Shown: positions 46,288 through 56,151, counted from the stretch's first letter. The stretch is 64,000 nt of DNA from Marinobacter denitrificans (GCF_008795955.1 NZ_VMHN01000001.1:124001-188000); one strand, 5' to 3'. Numbers and translations: made by a program. The notes: generated from the letters alone by a model not told the origin.

Positions 46288-47253
46288 ATGGCAACGAACG
46301 AAATCGAGGCAAGCACCTTTCACTGGCTGGTCGACATGCTGGAATCCGTGGAGGTCGGCCTGGTAGTGTTGGACCTGGAGTTCCGCGTACAGGCCTGGAA
46401 CGGTTTCATGGAACACCACAGCGGCATAACCGCCAGCCGGATCCGTGAGCAGGTTTTATTTGATGTATTCCCGGACATCCCGAAAGCCTGGCTGACCCGC
46501 AAGGTGGATTCCGTGGCCATGCTCAACACCCGGGCCTTCACCTCCTGGGAGCAACGCCCTTACCTGTTCCGTTTTCGCAACACCCGCCCGATCACCGGCA
46601 CCGAAGACTTCATGTTTCAGAACCTCACCATAAGCCCCCTCTCGGGGCCCGACGGCAAGGTCGAGAAAATCTGCCTGATGGTCTACGACGTCACTGACAT
46701 CGCCACCAGCAAACGGGCACTGGAAAAAGCCAACGAACAACTCGCCAAACTGAGCATGACCGACCGCCTCACCGGCCTGCTCAACCGCGGCACCTGGGAA
46801 AACCTCATCGACGCCGAATTCGAACGCTATCGCCGCTATGGCCACCCCACCTGCCTGGTCATGTTCGACATTGATCACTTCAAACCGGTGAACGACACCT
46901 ACGGCCACCTCGCCGGCGACGAAGTCATCAAATACACCGCCAAAGTCATGAAAGACAGCCTGCGCCAGGCCGATAGCCCGGGCCGTTACGGCGGAGAAGA
47001 ATTCGGTATCATCCTCCCGGAGACAGACCCGGAAGGCGCCCGCATCATCTGCGAACGCATCCGCGAAACCATTCAGAACAGCACGGTTCAAACCACCGCA
47101 GCACCCATTCAGTACACCGTCAGCATCGGCATCGCCCCGTTGACCGACGGGCCAGAGAATCACATGCAATGGTTACAGCAGGCAGACGAGGCGTTGTATG
47201 CGGCGAAGGAGGGAGGAAGAAATCAAGTGGTGGTCTACAGTAGGTCGGATTAG
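46288..47253 (+). CDS. PAS-GGDEF diguanylate cyclase
   Basis: The 321-residue soluble protein has an N-terminal PAS domain (about 10-140, VEVGLVVLDLEFRVQAWNGFMEHHSG) and a C-terminal GGDEF domain with intact GGEEF at residues 235-239. The inhibitory RxxD site (RQAD, 226-229) lies five residues before it. It should make c-di-GMP and be feedback-inhibited. It is the partner of the receiver-CheC protein. Its last codons (SRSD and TAG) lie within the left arm of a REP-like palindrome. Confidence 0.94.
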   Translation: MATNEIEASTFHWLVDMLESVEVGLVVLDLEFRVQAWNGFMEHHSGITASRIREQVLFDVFPDIPKAWLTRKVDSVAMLNTRAFTSWEQRPYLFRFRNTRPITGTEDFMFQNLTISPLSGPDGKVEKICLMVYDVTDIATSKRALEKANEQLAKLSMTDRLTGLLNRGTWENLIDAEFERYRRYGHPTCLVMFDIDHFKPVNDTYGHLAGDEVIKYTAKVMKDSLRQADSPGRYGGEEFGIILPETDPEGARIICERIRETIQNSTVQTTAAPIQYTVSIGIAPLTDGPENHMQWLQQADEALYAAKEGGRNQVVVYSRSD

Positions 47254-47278
47254 CGCCGCTAGCGGCGCGTAATCCGAC
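47244..47278. repeat. REP-like palindrome, family III copy c, overlapping a stop codon
   Basis: GTCGGATTA (47244-47252) is mirrored by TAATCCGAC (47270-47278), with an inner GCGCCGCTAGCGGCGC palindrome. The left arm supplies the last codons and part of the TAG stop of the diguanylate cyclase gene. Confidence 0.88.
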
Positions 47279-47293
47279 AAAACTATTACAAAA

Positions 47294-47662
47294 TCAGTCC
47301 TGCTGCCAACCCTGCACAGTCTCCTTCCCATGCTTCTTCCGCCACTCATTCAAAACCTTGTGGTTACCACCACGTGTCTGAACTACTTCACCCGTGTGTG
47401 GGTTCTTGTAGGTTTTCATCGGGCGCTTGGCGCGGCTACCGGTTGAGGTATCCGCTTTTGTACCAGCAATGGATGGATCAATAGCACCCAGAATCTGGAG
47501 AACGTCTTTCGGCGACTTGTCATATTTCTTCATCAGCTCGCGAACCTTGTTTTCAAACTCAAGTTCGCCCTTCAGTGCTTGGTCCTGCTCCAGCTTCGCC
47601 AGTTCTTCGGAGAGCTTTTCCATAAGCTGCTTTTTCTGGTAATAATCATTAATCTTTGCCAT
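47294..47662 (-). CDS. mvaT: MvaT/MvaU-type H-NS-like xenogeneic silencer
   Basis: I take the ATG at 47660-47662 (AGGG about nine bases upstream); a GTG two codons earlier is less likely. The 122-residue protein has an N-terminal coiled-coil oligomerisation region (about 1-60) and a C-terminal AT-rich DNA-binding domain with KTYKNPHTGEVVQTRGGNHKVLNEWRKKHG, the MvaT pattern. MvaT binds AT-rich DNA, silences horizontally acquired genes and organises the nucleoid. It sits beside an AT-rich polysaccharide locus, a likely target (inference). Confidence 0.94.
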   Translation of the reverse strand: MAKINDYYQKKQLMEKLSEELAKLEQDQALKGELEFENKVRELMKKYDKSPKDVLQILGAIDPSIAGTKADTSTGSRAKRPMKTYKNPHTGEVVQTRGGNHKVLNEWRKKHGKETVQGWQQD

Positions 47663-47772
47663 GAACACAAACCCTTATCTAATAAGCTTCAATTGAAATC
47701 AACAAACACAGAATAGATAATAAGTGATAATCCTATACATGGCAAAATAAATCATTTACTAATCAGTTACCC

Positions 47773-47799
47773 ATAAAAAAACCAGCCCGATGGCTGGTT
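47773..47799 (-). terminator. Rho-independent terminator of the polysaccharide operon
   Basis: AACCAGCC (47780-47787) pairs with GGCTGGTT (47792-47799) around a four-base loop, with seven T residues following on the minus strand. It lies 20 bases after the UDP-sugar dehydrogenase stop and marks the end of the minus-strand gene run. Confidence 0.92.
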
Positions 47800-47819
47800 C
47801 TATTAAATAAGCGAAAGGA

Positions 47820-49082
47820 TTACAATCGCAAATCAGCCTCACCCAAAGGCAGCACACCCTTCAGGTCAAACAACACGCCATTTTCTTTCAGATAATCGCG
47901 CAATTCGCCGGATGAACGCTCTGCGTATTCCCGATGTGGAACTGCCAGCAATACCGCATCATATTGGCCTTTTTCGGGATTCTCATGTAATGAAATCCCG
48001 TATTCGTGCTCAGCTTCTTCATTGTTTGCCCAGCAGTCCGTTACATCTACCTGACAACCGAATTCAGCCAACTCTTTAACCACATCAATAACGCGGGTAT
48101 TACGCAAATCGGGACAATTTTCTTTAAAGGTAAAGCCCATAATCAGCACACGGGCACGGGCAATGGTATGTCCCGCCTTGATCATCGCTTTTACCAACTC
48201 CGATGCGGCATAGGGCCCCATGTTATCGTTTACACGTCGCCCCGCCAGGATGATATCCGGATGATAACCAACGGCCTGGGCTTTATGGGTCAGATAGTAG
48301 GGGTCCACACCAATACAATGCCCGCCCACCAGGCCGGGTTTGAATGGCAGGAAATTCCACTTGGTTGACGCAGCGGCGATCACTTCATGGGTATCAATTT
48401 TTAGTTTCGAGAAAATCATCGATAATTCGTTCATCAACGCAATATTCAAATCACGTTGGGTATTCTCAATCACCTTCGCCGCTTCAGCCACTTTGATGGA
48501 ACTGGCTTTGTGAGTACCGGCGGTAATAATGCCGGCATACAGTTCGTCCACTTCTGTCGCAATTTCCGGTGTGGAGCCTGATGTCACCTTTTTAATCGTA
48601 GTAACACGGTGCTCTTTATCACCGGGATTAATCCTCTCCGGGCTGTAACCGGCGTAGAAGTCCTGATTAAACACCAGGCCAGATACCTTTTCGAGAATAG
48701 GTACACACACCTCTTCCGTGGCGCCCGGGTAAACCGTGGATTCATAAATAACAATATCACCGCGCTTGAGCACTTTCCCAACGCTCTCACTGGCCTTAAC
48801 CAGCGGTGTCAGATCCGGAGTTTTGAATTCATCAATCGGCGTGGGAACCGTCACAATATAAATTTGGCAATTGCGAATACCCTCCAGGGAGTCTGAAAAC
48901 GAAAGCCCCTTTGAAGCGGCCAACTCTTCGCTGGAAACCTCGCGAGTGAAATCCACACCGTCTTTTAATTCCGCGATCCGCTTTGCATTGATATCAAATC
49001 CAACGATCTCGCGCTTTTCCCCGAACGCTGCTGCCAGGGGCAGGCCGACATATCCAAGGCCGACTACGGCGATTTTCTTCAT
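47820..49082 (-). CDS. UDP-sugar 6-dehydrogenase (TviB/WbpO type)
   Basis: The 420-residue protein has the N-terminal Rossmann motif [16 protein letters not shown], the central substrate-binding region, and catalytic Cys256 in [15 protein letters not shown]. The sequence ([31 protein letters not shown]) resembles TviB/WbpO, which oxidise UDP-GlcNAc or UDP-GalNAc to the uronic acid. It would supply an acidic amino sugar to the surface polysaccharide. It is the last gene before the terminator. Confidence 0.92.
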   Translation of the reverse strand: MKKIAVVGLGYVGLPLAAAFGEKREIVGFDINAKRIAELKDGVDFTREVSSEELAASKGLSFSDSLEGIRNCQIYIVTVPTPIDEFKTPDLTPLVKASESVGKVLKRGDIVIYESTVYPGATEEVCVPILEKVSGLVFNQDFYAGYSPERINPGDKEHRVTTIKKVTSGSTPEIATEVDELYAGIITAGTHKASSIKVAEAAKVIENTQRDLNIALMNELSMIFSKLKIDTHEVIAAASTKWNFLPFKPGLVGGHCIGVDPYYLTHKAQAVGYHPDIILAGRRVNDNMGPYAASELVKAMIKAGHTIARARVLIMGFTFKENCPDLRNTRVIDVVKELAEFGCQVDVTDCWANNEEAEHEYGISLHENPEKGQYDAVLLAVPHREYAERSSGELRDYLKENGVLFDLKGVLPLGEADLRL

Positions 49083-49116
49083 AATCCCAATAATCCTTTA
49101 ATGACAAATAACGGGT

Positions 49117-50490
49117 TCAGGCCAAACCGGGAATCATTATCCCCTTTAGGCCGACGGAATGAAATTGACGTTTCAGTAACTCTTTGGCGCCCGCGTCACC
49201 ATGCACAATCCGGATTTCCGAAGGCGGCGGCTCAATACCACGAACAAACCGCACCAGGTCCGATTGCCCTGCGTGGGCCGAGTAACCACCTACCTGATGC
49301 ACCCGGGCACGGATTTCATAGCGCTTGCCGTCCAGCTCAACCCAACCACCTCGAGGGCCGTAGGTAAGGATGTCCCGCCCTGGCGTCCCTTTGGCCTGGT
49401 AGCCTACAAACAACACATCATTGCGCCTGTCCGCCAGCATGGCCTTCAGATAATTCACCACCCGGCCGCCGGCACACATGCCGGAACCCGCCAAAACCAC
49501 GCAGGGCCGCTGTGATTTTGCCAGATATTCAACGGCGTTAAGGTGGTCTTCGTGAGAGTCGATAACGGTAAGTTGTTCGAAAGACAGCGGGTGACGGCCC
49601 TGGTTGAGCAGGTCTGTGGCTTCGGCGTCCCAGAAGGGTTTGAGGTCACGGTAAATTCGAGTGAAAGTCGCGGCCAGGGGAGAGTCGACAACGATCTCGA
49701 GGTCATCCCACTACCCAAACTCATGAATCAAACTCTCAATCTCATACAACAATTCCTGCGTACGCCCAATACTGAACGCTGGTATCAGAACCGTCCCGCC
49801 ATCCTCAAGGGCATGCTCCAGAACTGCCTTCAGGCGGTAACGCCGGTCTTCCCGGTTCTCGTGGTCTTTGTCACCATAGGTGCTTTCAATCACCACCCGG
49901 TCCGCTCGCTCCGGTGGCTGGGGCTCAGGTAACAACGGCGCATGGGGCGCCCCCAGGTCCCCACTGAACACAATCCGCTCGAACTCCCCATTGCTCTGGG
50001 CCTCACACTCCACATAGGCCGAACCGAGAATGTGGCCCGCTCTCTGCAACCGCACGGAAAGCGATTCACCCTTCCCGTCAAATATTGAGTGCCATTGCCC
50101 ATAAGGCACCGGCACAAGGCGTGAGCGTATCAGTCCCAGCACCCGCTCAATCAATGCTCTGTCCCGCGTAAAGCCAATCTTCAGGGCATCCTCAAGAATC
50201 TCCGGCAGCATGATGGCCGACGGCTCCGAACAGATAATCGGCCCTTCAAACCCGGCCGCAAGAAGATAGGGAATGCGACCGATATGGTCGATGTGAACGT
50301 GAGTGACCACCAGCGCGCGAATGTGGCTGATGGGAAAATCAATGGAAAGATCCGAGGCACTAGCCCCGTTGCCTTCTTCCTCACCCTGGAAAAGGCCGCA
50401 ATCGATAAGAATGCCAGAACCGCCAACAACCAGTTCATGGCAGGAACCGGTTACGCCTGTCACCGCTCCGTGGTGTTTTATGTCTATCAT
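49117..50490 (-). pseudogene. Metallo-beta-lactamase/beta-CASP RNase-like gene with in-frame TAG
   Basis: The first 259 codons encode an MBL-fold N-terminus with HVHIDH (residues 64-69), SGDLG, STYGD and the start of the beta-CASP domain (IPAFSIGRTQELLYEIESL). A TAG at 49711-49713 (codon 260) interrupts the frame. The next 197 codons, in the same frame, continue without a shift: WDDLEIVVDSPLAATFTRIY, LAGSGMCAGGRV, HQVGGYSAHAGQSDLV and IVHGDAGAKELL, the expected rest of the domain. So one base change splits a 457-codon gene. The truncated product lacks the late His motif and is probably inactive. Full-length relatives process RNA. It may also be a sequencing error or a recoded codon. Confidence 0.9.
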
Positions 50491-50524
50491 CAGAAACTTC
50501 CTTGCGGGTAAATCCGAACTACGC

Positions 50525-52294
50525 TCAGAACGACCAGACGAAGGGGATCAGACCGATTGCTGTTGATCCTACCAACAGGCTCAGCGGGAAACCCAGGCGT
50601 ACATAGTCCATAAACTGGTAGCGCCCCGGGCCGTAGACCATCAGGTTGGTCTGGTAGCCCAGTGGGGTGATGAACGAGGCCGAGGCTGCAAACATCACCG
50701 CTACCGCGAAAGGCAGGAAGTTAACACCCAACTGCTCGGATACCGCCAGTGCGATGGGAAACATCAGCACCGCCGCCGCATTATTGGTGATGATTTCGGT
50801 AAATGCAGCCGTGAGAACGTACACCAGCGCCAACGCTAGCCAGGGCGTCAGCGGCCCAAACAACCCAAGCAGCCCATTCGCCACCCACACAGCCCCACCC
50901 GTATTCGTCATGGCGGTACCCAGGGCGAACGAGGCAGCAATCACCACCAGCACTGGCAAATCCACACTGCGTCGGGCACGGCTGGCCGTGATGCACCCGG
51001 TCACAATCATGGCGCCCGCCGCCAGAAATGCCGCCTCGATGATCTGCAACAGGCCGGAGGCACTGGCAAGTACCATCAACAACAGGATACCCAGCGCACG
51101 AGGCGCCTTATGGAAATCCGGCGGCGTGGAATCGTTCAGCCCGCTGACCAGCAGAAAGTCCCGTCGGAAGCGGTACTGCTCCACAAATTCGTGACTGGCC
51201 TCCAACAACAGGGTGTCGCCCATTTTGAAGGAGATATCCCCTAGCTTGCCGGGCACACGGTTACCCTCACGAGACACCGACAGAATTGCGGCATTAAAAC
51301 GCGTACGGAAGCGGCTTTCCCGCACCGTCTTCCCTAGGGCCGGGAATTCCTGGCCCAGCACCACTTCCACCAGGCAGCGCTGATGGTTGGCCAGGTCCAG
51401 CTTCTGGATGCTCGCCTCGGCGGGCTTCAGGCCCTGAATCCGGCGCAGTTCGCTGGCGCACTCCGGCGCACCTATAAAATACAGCTTGTCGCCGGACTGC
51501 AACATCCGGTCCGGCTCCACCGCCGTAATCAAGCGTCCCCCCCGGTCGATTTCCGTCAGGTACCCGTAATTGAGCGCCCGTAAACCGGCCTGGGCCACGG
51601 TTTTGCCAACCAAAGGGCCGGCAGCCTCCACTTCCACCTCAACCCCGTACTGCCGAACCTGCTCCAGCTCTTCCTTCATGCCGCCCCGGTCCGGCAAAAC
51701 CCGAGAAGCCACCAACACCAGATAGACACCACCCACCAGCAACAGCGGCACCCCCACCCAGGCCAACTCAAACAATCCCAGGTTAATCCCCAGGCGCGCC
51801 TGCAGCATACCGTCCACCACCAGGTTGGTACTGGTACCGATCAGCGTACAGGTACCCCCCAGAATGGCGGCGTAACTCAGGGGTAACAGAAGGCGGGAGG
51901 AAGGAATGCCCAGGCGCTGAGCCCAGTCCTGAATGGCGGGGATAAACATGGCCACCACGGCCGTATTGTTCATAAAACCGCTGAGAATACCGGTAGGCGC
52001 CAGCATCCGCAGTTGCGCACCTTTCTCGGTTTTGGGGTGGCCCAGCAGCAAACGGGCAATCCACTGCACGGCACCGGTTTCCTTCAGGCCTGCCGCCACC
52101 ACATACAAGGTAGCAATGGTGATCACCCCCGGATTACCGAAACCGGCCAATGCCTCAACCGGCCCCAGGATGCCGGTAATCAGCAGAAACGCCAGGGCGG
52201 CCATCAGCACCAGATCAGCGGATACCCGCGTAATCACCAGCGCTGCTAGAACCGTAAACAGGGTAAGCAGGGTAACAATGGCTTCCCATGCCAT
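50525..52294 (-). CDS. SLC13 family permease with two TrkA-C domains
   Basis: The 589-residue protein has membrane helices on both sides of a cytoplasmic middle (about residues 205-370) that holds two TrkA_C/RCK_C-like domains (EVEAAGPLVGKTVAQAG... and LVEVVLGQEFPALGKTVRES). Membrane motifs are NNTAVVAMFIP, GGTCTLIGTSTNLVVDG and the symmetric NNAAAVLMFPIA, ITPLGYQTNLMVYGPG. SLC13-type proteins carry anions such as sulfate or dicarboxylates with Na+. Being next to cysC, sulfate is the likely substrate (inference). Confidence 0.92.
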   Translation of the reverse strand: MAWEAIVTLLTLFTVLAALVITRVSADLVLMAALAFLLITGILGPVEALAGFGNPGVITIATLYVVAAGLKETGAVQWIARLLLGHPKTEKGAQLRMLAPTGILSGFMNNTAVVAMFIPAIQDWAQRLGIPSSRLLLPLSYAAILGGTCTLIGTSTNLVVDGMLQARLGINLGLFELAWVGVPLLLVGGVYLVLVASRVLPDRGGMKEELEQVRQYGVEVEVEAAGPLVGKTVAQAGLRALNYGYLTEIDRGGRLITAVEPDRMLQSGDKLYFIGAPECASELRRIQGLKPAEASIQKLDLANHQRCLVEVVLGQEFPALGKTVRESRFRTRFNAAILSVSREGNRVPGKLGDISFKMGDTLLLEASHEFVEQYRFRRDFLLVSGLNDSTPPDFHKAPRALGILLLMVLASASGLLQIIEAAFLAAGAMIVTGCITASRARRSVDLPVLVVIAASFALGTAMTNTGGAVWVANGLLGLFGPLTPWLALALVYVLTAAFTEIITNNAAAVLMFPIALAVSEQLGVNFLPFAVAVMFAASASFITPLGYQTNLMVYGPGRYQFMDYVRLGFPLSLLVGSTAIGLIPFVWSF

Positions 52295-52300
52295 AGCTAC

Positions 52301-52921
52301 TTAAACTCCGGAGGCTTGCGGCGGGGTAAAGATCAGTTGCCGTTCCAGCAGGTAGCCAATTAACCGTTCCACGCAGTCTTCAACCGACATCTGCGCGGTA
52401 TCCAGGCGCACCTCCGGCCGTTCCGGCGCCTCGTAGGGAGAATCAATCCCGGTAAAATCCTTGATCTTGCCTGCCCGGGCTTTTTCATAGAGTCCCTTGG
52501 GATCCCGCTCTTCACAGGTCTCAAGTGGCGTGTCCATGAACACCTCAATGAACTCCCCCGCCGGAAACAAGTTGCGCACCAGGCGCCTGTCACTGGTGAA
52601 CGGAGAAATAAAGGCACTTAAAACAATCACACCCGCATCGGTAAACAGCTTGCTTACCTCGCCAATGCGGCGGATGTTCTCAACCCGGTCCTTATCGGAA
52701 AAGCCGAGATCCTTGTTCAGGCCGTGGCGTACGTTATCACCGTCCAGCAGAAAGGTATGGTATCCCCGCTCGAACAGGGCCACATCCAGGGCATTGGCGA
52801 TTGTGGACTTGCCCGAACCGCTCAGGCCGGTAAACCACAGCAGGCATGGGCTTTGATTCTTGATGGAAGCGCGGTCCGCGCGGGTGACTTTCTGGTGATG
52901 CCAGACAACATTATCAGTCAT
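52301..52921 (-). CDS. cysC: Adenylylsulfate kinase
   Basis: The 206-residue protein has the P-loop GLSGSGKSTIAN (about residues 34-45), DGDNVRHGLNKDLGFSDKDRVENIRRIGEV and the FISPF segment of APS kinases. It phosphorylates APS to PAPS, the sulfate donor for sulfotransferases and for sulfate reduction. It lies six bases before the SLC13 permease gene. No cysN, cysD or sulfotransferase gene is in the window. Its place in a polysaccharide locus suggests sulfated sugars, but a general sulfate role is equally possible. Confidence 0.95.
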   Translation of the reverse strand: MTDNVVWHHQKVTRADRASIKNQSPCLLWFTGLSGSGKSTIANALDVALFERGYHTFLLDGDNVRHGLNKDLGFSDKDRVENIRRIGEVSKLFTDAGVIVLSAFISPFTSDRRLVRNLFPAGEFIEVFMDTPLETCEERDPKGLYEKARAGKIKDFTGIDSPYEAPERPEVRLDTAQMSVEDCVERLIGYLLERQLIFTPPQASGV

Positions 52922-52956
52922 TAGTCAGCTACCTTGCTTATAAAACTTTGTATTCC

Positions 52957-54939
52957 CTACACCGACAATCGATGCACCTTTTCGTCCTGGAGATCTGCAG
53001 CCACTGCATCGGACTGCCCATTACACCAAACCAGGTCTTCAAGCTCACCATTAGGCGCATAGCCCGTTTTTGCGGCTTTCAGAACCTCGATAATCGCTGC
53101 GCAGTCGAAAGCCTGGCTGGCGCGCTGGAGCTGGCTGAGGAACTCTTCAACCCTCTCCCACGGCAATGAAACTTCCCGCGCCATCATAATCCGGGGGTGT
53201 GATGTACCCTGAGGGTCGTCACCAATCAGCAGCTCTTCATAAAGCTTCTCGCCCGGGCGCAGGCCAGTGAAGACCACCTCAATATCACCACCCGGATCAT
53301 CCTCGGTTTTCTCTTCCAAGCCCATCAGGTGAATCATTTTCCGGGCCAGATCCGCAATCTTCACCGGCTCGCCCATGTCCAGCACAAACACCTCACCACC
53401 CACGCCAATACTGCCGGCCTGCAGCACCAGCTGGCTGGCTTCGGGGATAGTCATGAAGTACCGGATTATATCAGGATGGGTAACGGTAACCGGGCCACCA
53501 TCACGAATCTGGTCCCGGAACAGGGGAACCACGGAACCGGAGGAACCCAATACATTGCCAAAGCGCACCATTGAAAAAATCGTCTGCTGCTGCCTCTGGG
53601 CCAACGCTTGCAGCACCAGTTCCGCCAGCCGCTTGCTGGCCCCCATCACATTCGTGGGGCGAACGGCCTTGTCGGTAGAAATCAGAACAAACCGCTCAAC
53701 ACCGGCTGCAATAGCGGCTTCGGCCGTGTGCCAGGTACCGAAAACGTTATTCTGCACGCCTTCGATAACATTGTGTTCTACAAGAGGGACATGTTTGTAG
53801 GCGGCCGCGTGGTATACGGTCTGAATGCCAAAAGCCCGCATCACGGTTTCACAGCGACGACGATGGCTGACATTACCCAGCAGCGGATGCAGTTCCACCT
53901 CTAGCCCTTCGATCTGATTAATGGATGTCAGCTCGCGCTCAATGGCGTAAAGGGAGAACTCAGATTGCTCGAAAAGCACCAATTTGCGCGGGCGATGACG
54001 AACAATCTGGCGGCAAAGCTCAGAACCAATCGAGCCGCCCGCGCCGGTCACCATGACCGATTTCTGATACAGGCTTTTGGCCACAACGGCAGAATCCGGC
54101 CGCACCGGGTCACGCCCCAATAGATCTTCGATTTCCAGATCCCGGATATCGTTAATCCTTGCCTGGCCAGCCACCAATTCTGACATGGAGGGAACGGTCT
54201 GAACCGGGATAGACAAGGGCTCTAATTGCTTCAACAATTTCTTGCGGTCAACGTGGGAATTCTCATCCAGCGCCAGCAGAACCCGCTGTACACGGTACTT
54301 TGGCATATGCTTGGCGATGTGATTGATGCTGACCACAGGTAGGCCATTGATCATAGATTTGTGGTTGGCGCGATGCAGTGTCACAAAAACCACTGGCCGG
54401 TATTCCGTGCCCTGTGTGAGGGCGGAGGCCAATTGCATACCCGTTTCACCTGCACCCACGATGGCCACCGCTTCTTTAGCCATCTGCCTCGGGTGATTCA
54501 CAATCATTCGTACACCCAAACGGGTGCCGCTCACAAACAAAAAGGCCAACGCACCATAGATAATAGGAACCGAGCGGGGCACAAATACCTGTAACAAATA
54601 GCCTAGGATGATCAGCGATACGCTAGAGGCAATTACCCCATAAATAATCGTAAGCAATGCCCGATCGCCCAGGTAGCGTATAACCGCCCGGTAGAGGCCC
54701 AGACGTATAAACACCCCAATGGTAAATACCACCGTAACAGCGGCAACCGTCAGTTGCCCTTGGGTAGGCATCCAGAATTGCTGCTCCAGGCGCAGGGCAA
54801 AGGCAGCCCAGATCGCGAAGAATAGGAAGAATGCATCCGAAAGTACGGAAACAACTCGCTTATGGAACCGGGGAAGATTCAGGAACGCCCTGATTATAGG
54901 GCTATCGTCACCACGTTTTGACAACTTGTCCTTCTTCAA
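52957..54939 (-). CDS. UDP-sugar 4,6-dehydratase (PglF/WbpM/CapD type)
   Basis: I take a TTG at 54937-54939 as start: GGAGGAGG lies seven bases upstream, and the TTG overlaps the stop of the upstream aminotransferase (TTGA). The 660-residue protein has four N-terminal membrane helices, a first Rossmann domain (AIVGAGETGMQLASAL) and the catalytic dehydratase domain with TGAGGSIGSELCRQI, the SMVRFGNVLGSSGSVVPLF segment and the conserved PGEKLYEELL. It makes the 4-keto-6-deoxy form of UDP-GlcNAc, the first step to diacetylbacillosamine. Confidence 0.93.
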   Translation of the reverse strand: MKKDKLSKRGDDSPIIRAFLNLPRFHKRVVSVLSDAFFLFFAIWAAFALRLEQQFWMPTQGQLTVAAVTVVFTIGVFIRLGLYRAVIRYLGDRALLTIIYGVIASSVSLIILGYLLQVFVPRSVPIIYGALAFLFVSGTRLGVRMIVNHPRQMAKEAVAIVGAGETGMQLASALTQGTEYRPVVFVTLHRANHKSMINGLPVVSINHIAKHMPKYRVQRVLLALDENSHVDRKKLLKQLEPLSIPVQTVPSMSELVAGQARINDIRDLEIEDLLGRDPVRPDSAVVAKSLYQKSVMVTGAGGSIGSELCRQIVRHRPRKLVLFEQSEFSLYAIERELTSINQIEGLEVELHPLLGNVSHRRRCETVMRAFGIQTVYHAAAYKHVPLVEHNVIEGVQNNVFGTWHTAEAAIAAGVERFVLISTDKAVRPTNVMGASKRLAELVLQALAQRQQQTIFSMVRFGNVLGSSGSVVPLFRDQIRDGGPVTVTHPDIIRYFMTIPEASQLVLQAGSIGVGGEVFVLDMGEPVKIADLARKMIHLMGLEEKTEDDPGGDIEVVFTGLRPGEKLYEELLIGDDPQGTSHPRIMMAREVSLPWERVEEFLSQLQRASQAFDCAAIIEVLKAAKTGYAPNGELEDLVWCNGQSDAVAADLQDEKVHRLSV

Positions 54940-56111
54940 GCAGTTGCCTCCTCCATCACCCGTGCAAGTACGTTGCACGTGAGCTTGACCTCATCCGCAG
55001 TCAATGTGGGGTGCACCAAAAACATCAGGCTGGTTTCACCCAACTCCCTTGCCACTGGCAAACGCTCTGCCGGCGCCATTCCTGCATCCTGAAACGCCTT
55101 CTCAAAATACACTTCCGAGCAAGAGCCGGAAAAACAGGGCACACCAGCACTGACAATCTCTGACATTACCCTGTCCCGGGACCAATGCGCATTCAGGGCG
55201 GTTGGCTCTACAAAAACATAACACTTGTATCCGCCGTGACCGATGGTTTTTGATACTTCCGGCACACGCAATCCGTTACATTTTCTTGCAGTCTTCCAAA
55301 TAGACTCGCAATTGGTCTGGCGGCGCTCAGTCCAATCCGGCATACGCCGCAACTGGATACGGCCAATAGCCGCCTGCATTTCCGTCATCCGCCAGTTGGT
55401 ACCAAAGCTCTCATGCAGCCAACGAAAACCCGGCGGATGTTCACGCTCATAGAAGGCCTCCCAACTTTTGCCATGGTCCTTGTAAGACCACATGCGCGAC
55501 CACAACTCCCTGTCATTGGTGGTTACCATGCCACCCTCACCACCGGTCGACATAATCTTGTCCTGGCAGAACGACCAGGCCGCTACATGCCCTAAAGAAC
55601 CTACAGGTTTTCCCTTGTACTTCGCGCCATGGGCCTGGGCACAGTCCTCAATCACAGACAAACCATGACGGCAGGCCAATTCATTCAGGCCATCCATGTC
55701 ACAAGGCCAACCTGCCAAATGAACCGCAATAATCGCCTTGGTGTTCTCAGTGATCAGTGGGGCAACCGTCTCGGCAGTAATTCCCTGTGAATCCGCATCC
55801 ACGTCCGCAAACATCGGCCAAGCACCCGCATTAACAATACACGTTACGGAGGCCAGGAAGGTTCGGGAAGTGACAATAACTTCATCGCCAGGACCAATGC
55901 CCAGGCCCTTCAGGGCAAGGTCCAGCGCTACGGTGCCGTTGGCAACGGCGACAGCGTAGTCGGTGCCCGCAAACTCGGCGAATTCCCGCTCAAACTCTCG
56001 GCCCTCCTTGCCTGTCCAGTAATTGACTTTATTGGAAAGGAGTACGCGGGAAACAGCGTCAGCCTCTTCCCGTGTAAATGAAGGCCAGGGAGAAAAAGGT
56101 CCGTTCAGCAT
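54936..56111 (-). CDS. DegT/DnrJ/EryC1 aminotransferase (PglE-like)
   Basis: The 391-residue protein is a PLP sugar aminotransferase: EVIVTSRTFLASVTCIVNAG, VIEDCAQAHGAKYKG, and the internal aldimine Lys in SFCQDKIMSTGGEGGMV. It should put an amino group at C4 of the keto sugar made by the PglF-type dehydratase. The dehydratase start overlaps its stop by two bases, and a NeuD/PglD-type acetyltransferase gene lies 40 bases upstream. The set PglC-PglD-PglE-PglF is thus in one run. Confidence 0.93.
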   Translation of the reverse strand: MLNGPFSPWPSFTREEADAVSRVLLSNKVNYWTGKEGREFEREFAEFAGTDYAVAVANGTVALDLALKGLGIGPGDEVIVTSRTFLASVTCIVNAGAWPMFADVDADSQGITAETVAPLITENTKAIIAVHLAGWPCDMDGLNELACRHGLSVIEDCAQAHGAKYKGKPVGSLGHVAAWSFCQDKIMSTGGEGGMVTTNDRELWSRMWSYKDHGKSWEAFYEREHPPGFRWLHESFGTNWRMTEMQAAIGRIQLRRMPDWTERRQTNCESIWKTARKCNGLRVPEVSKTIGHGGYKCYVFVEPTALNAHWSRDRVMSEIVSAGVPCFSGSCSEVYFEKAFQDAGMAPAERLPVARELGETSLMFLVHPTLTADEVKLTCNVLARVMEEATA

Positions 56112-56151
56112 AAGTTACTTAGCCATATACTTAGAATGAAAATTGGAATAT

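Noticed and set aside
49455..49724. A frameshift as the cause of the broken metallo-beta-lactamase gene
   Set aside because: Translation across the break shows that both parts are in one frame with a single TAG, so no shift is needed.
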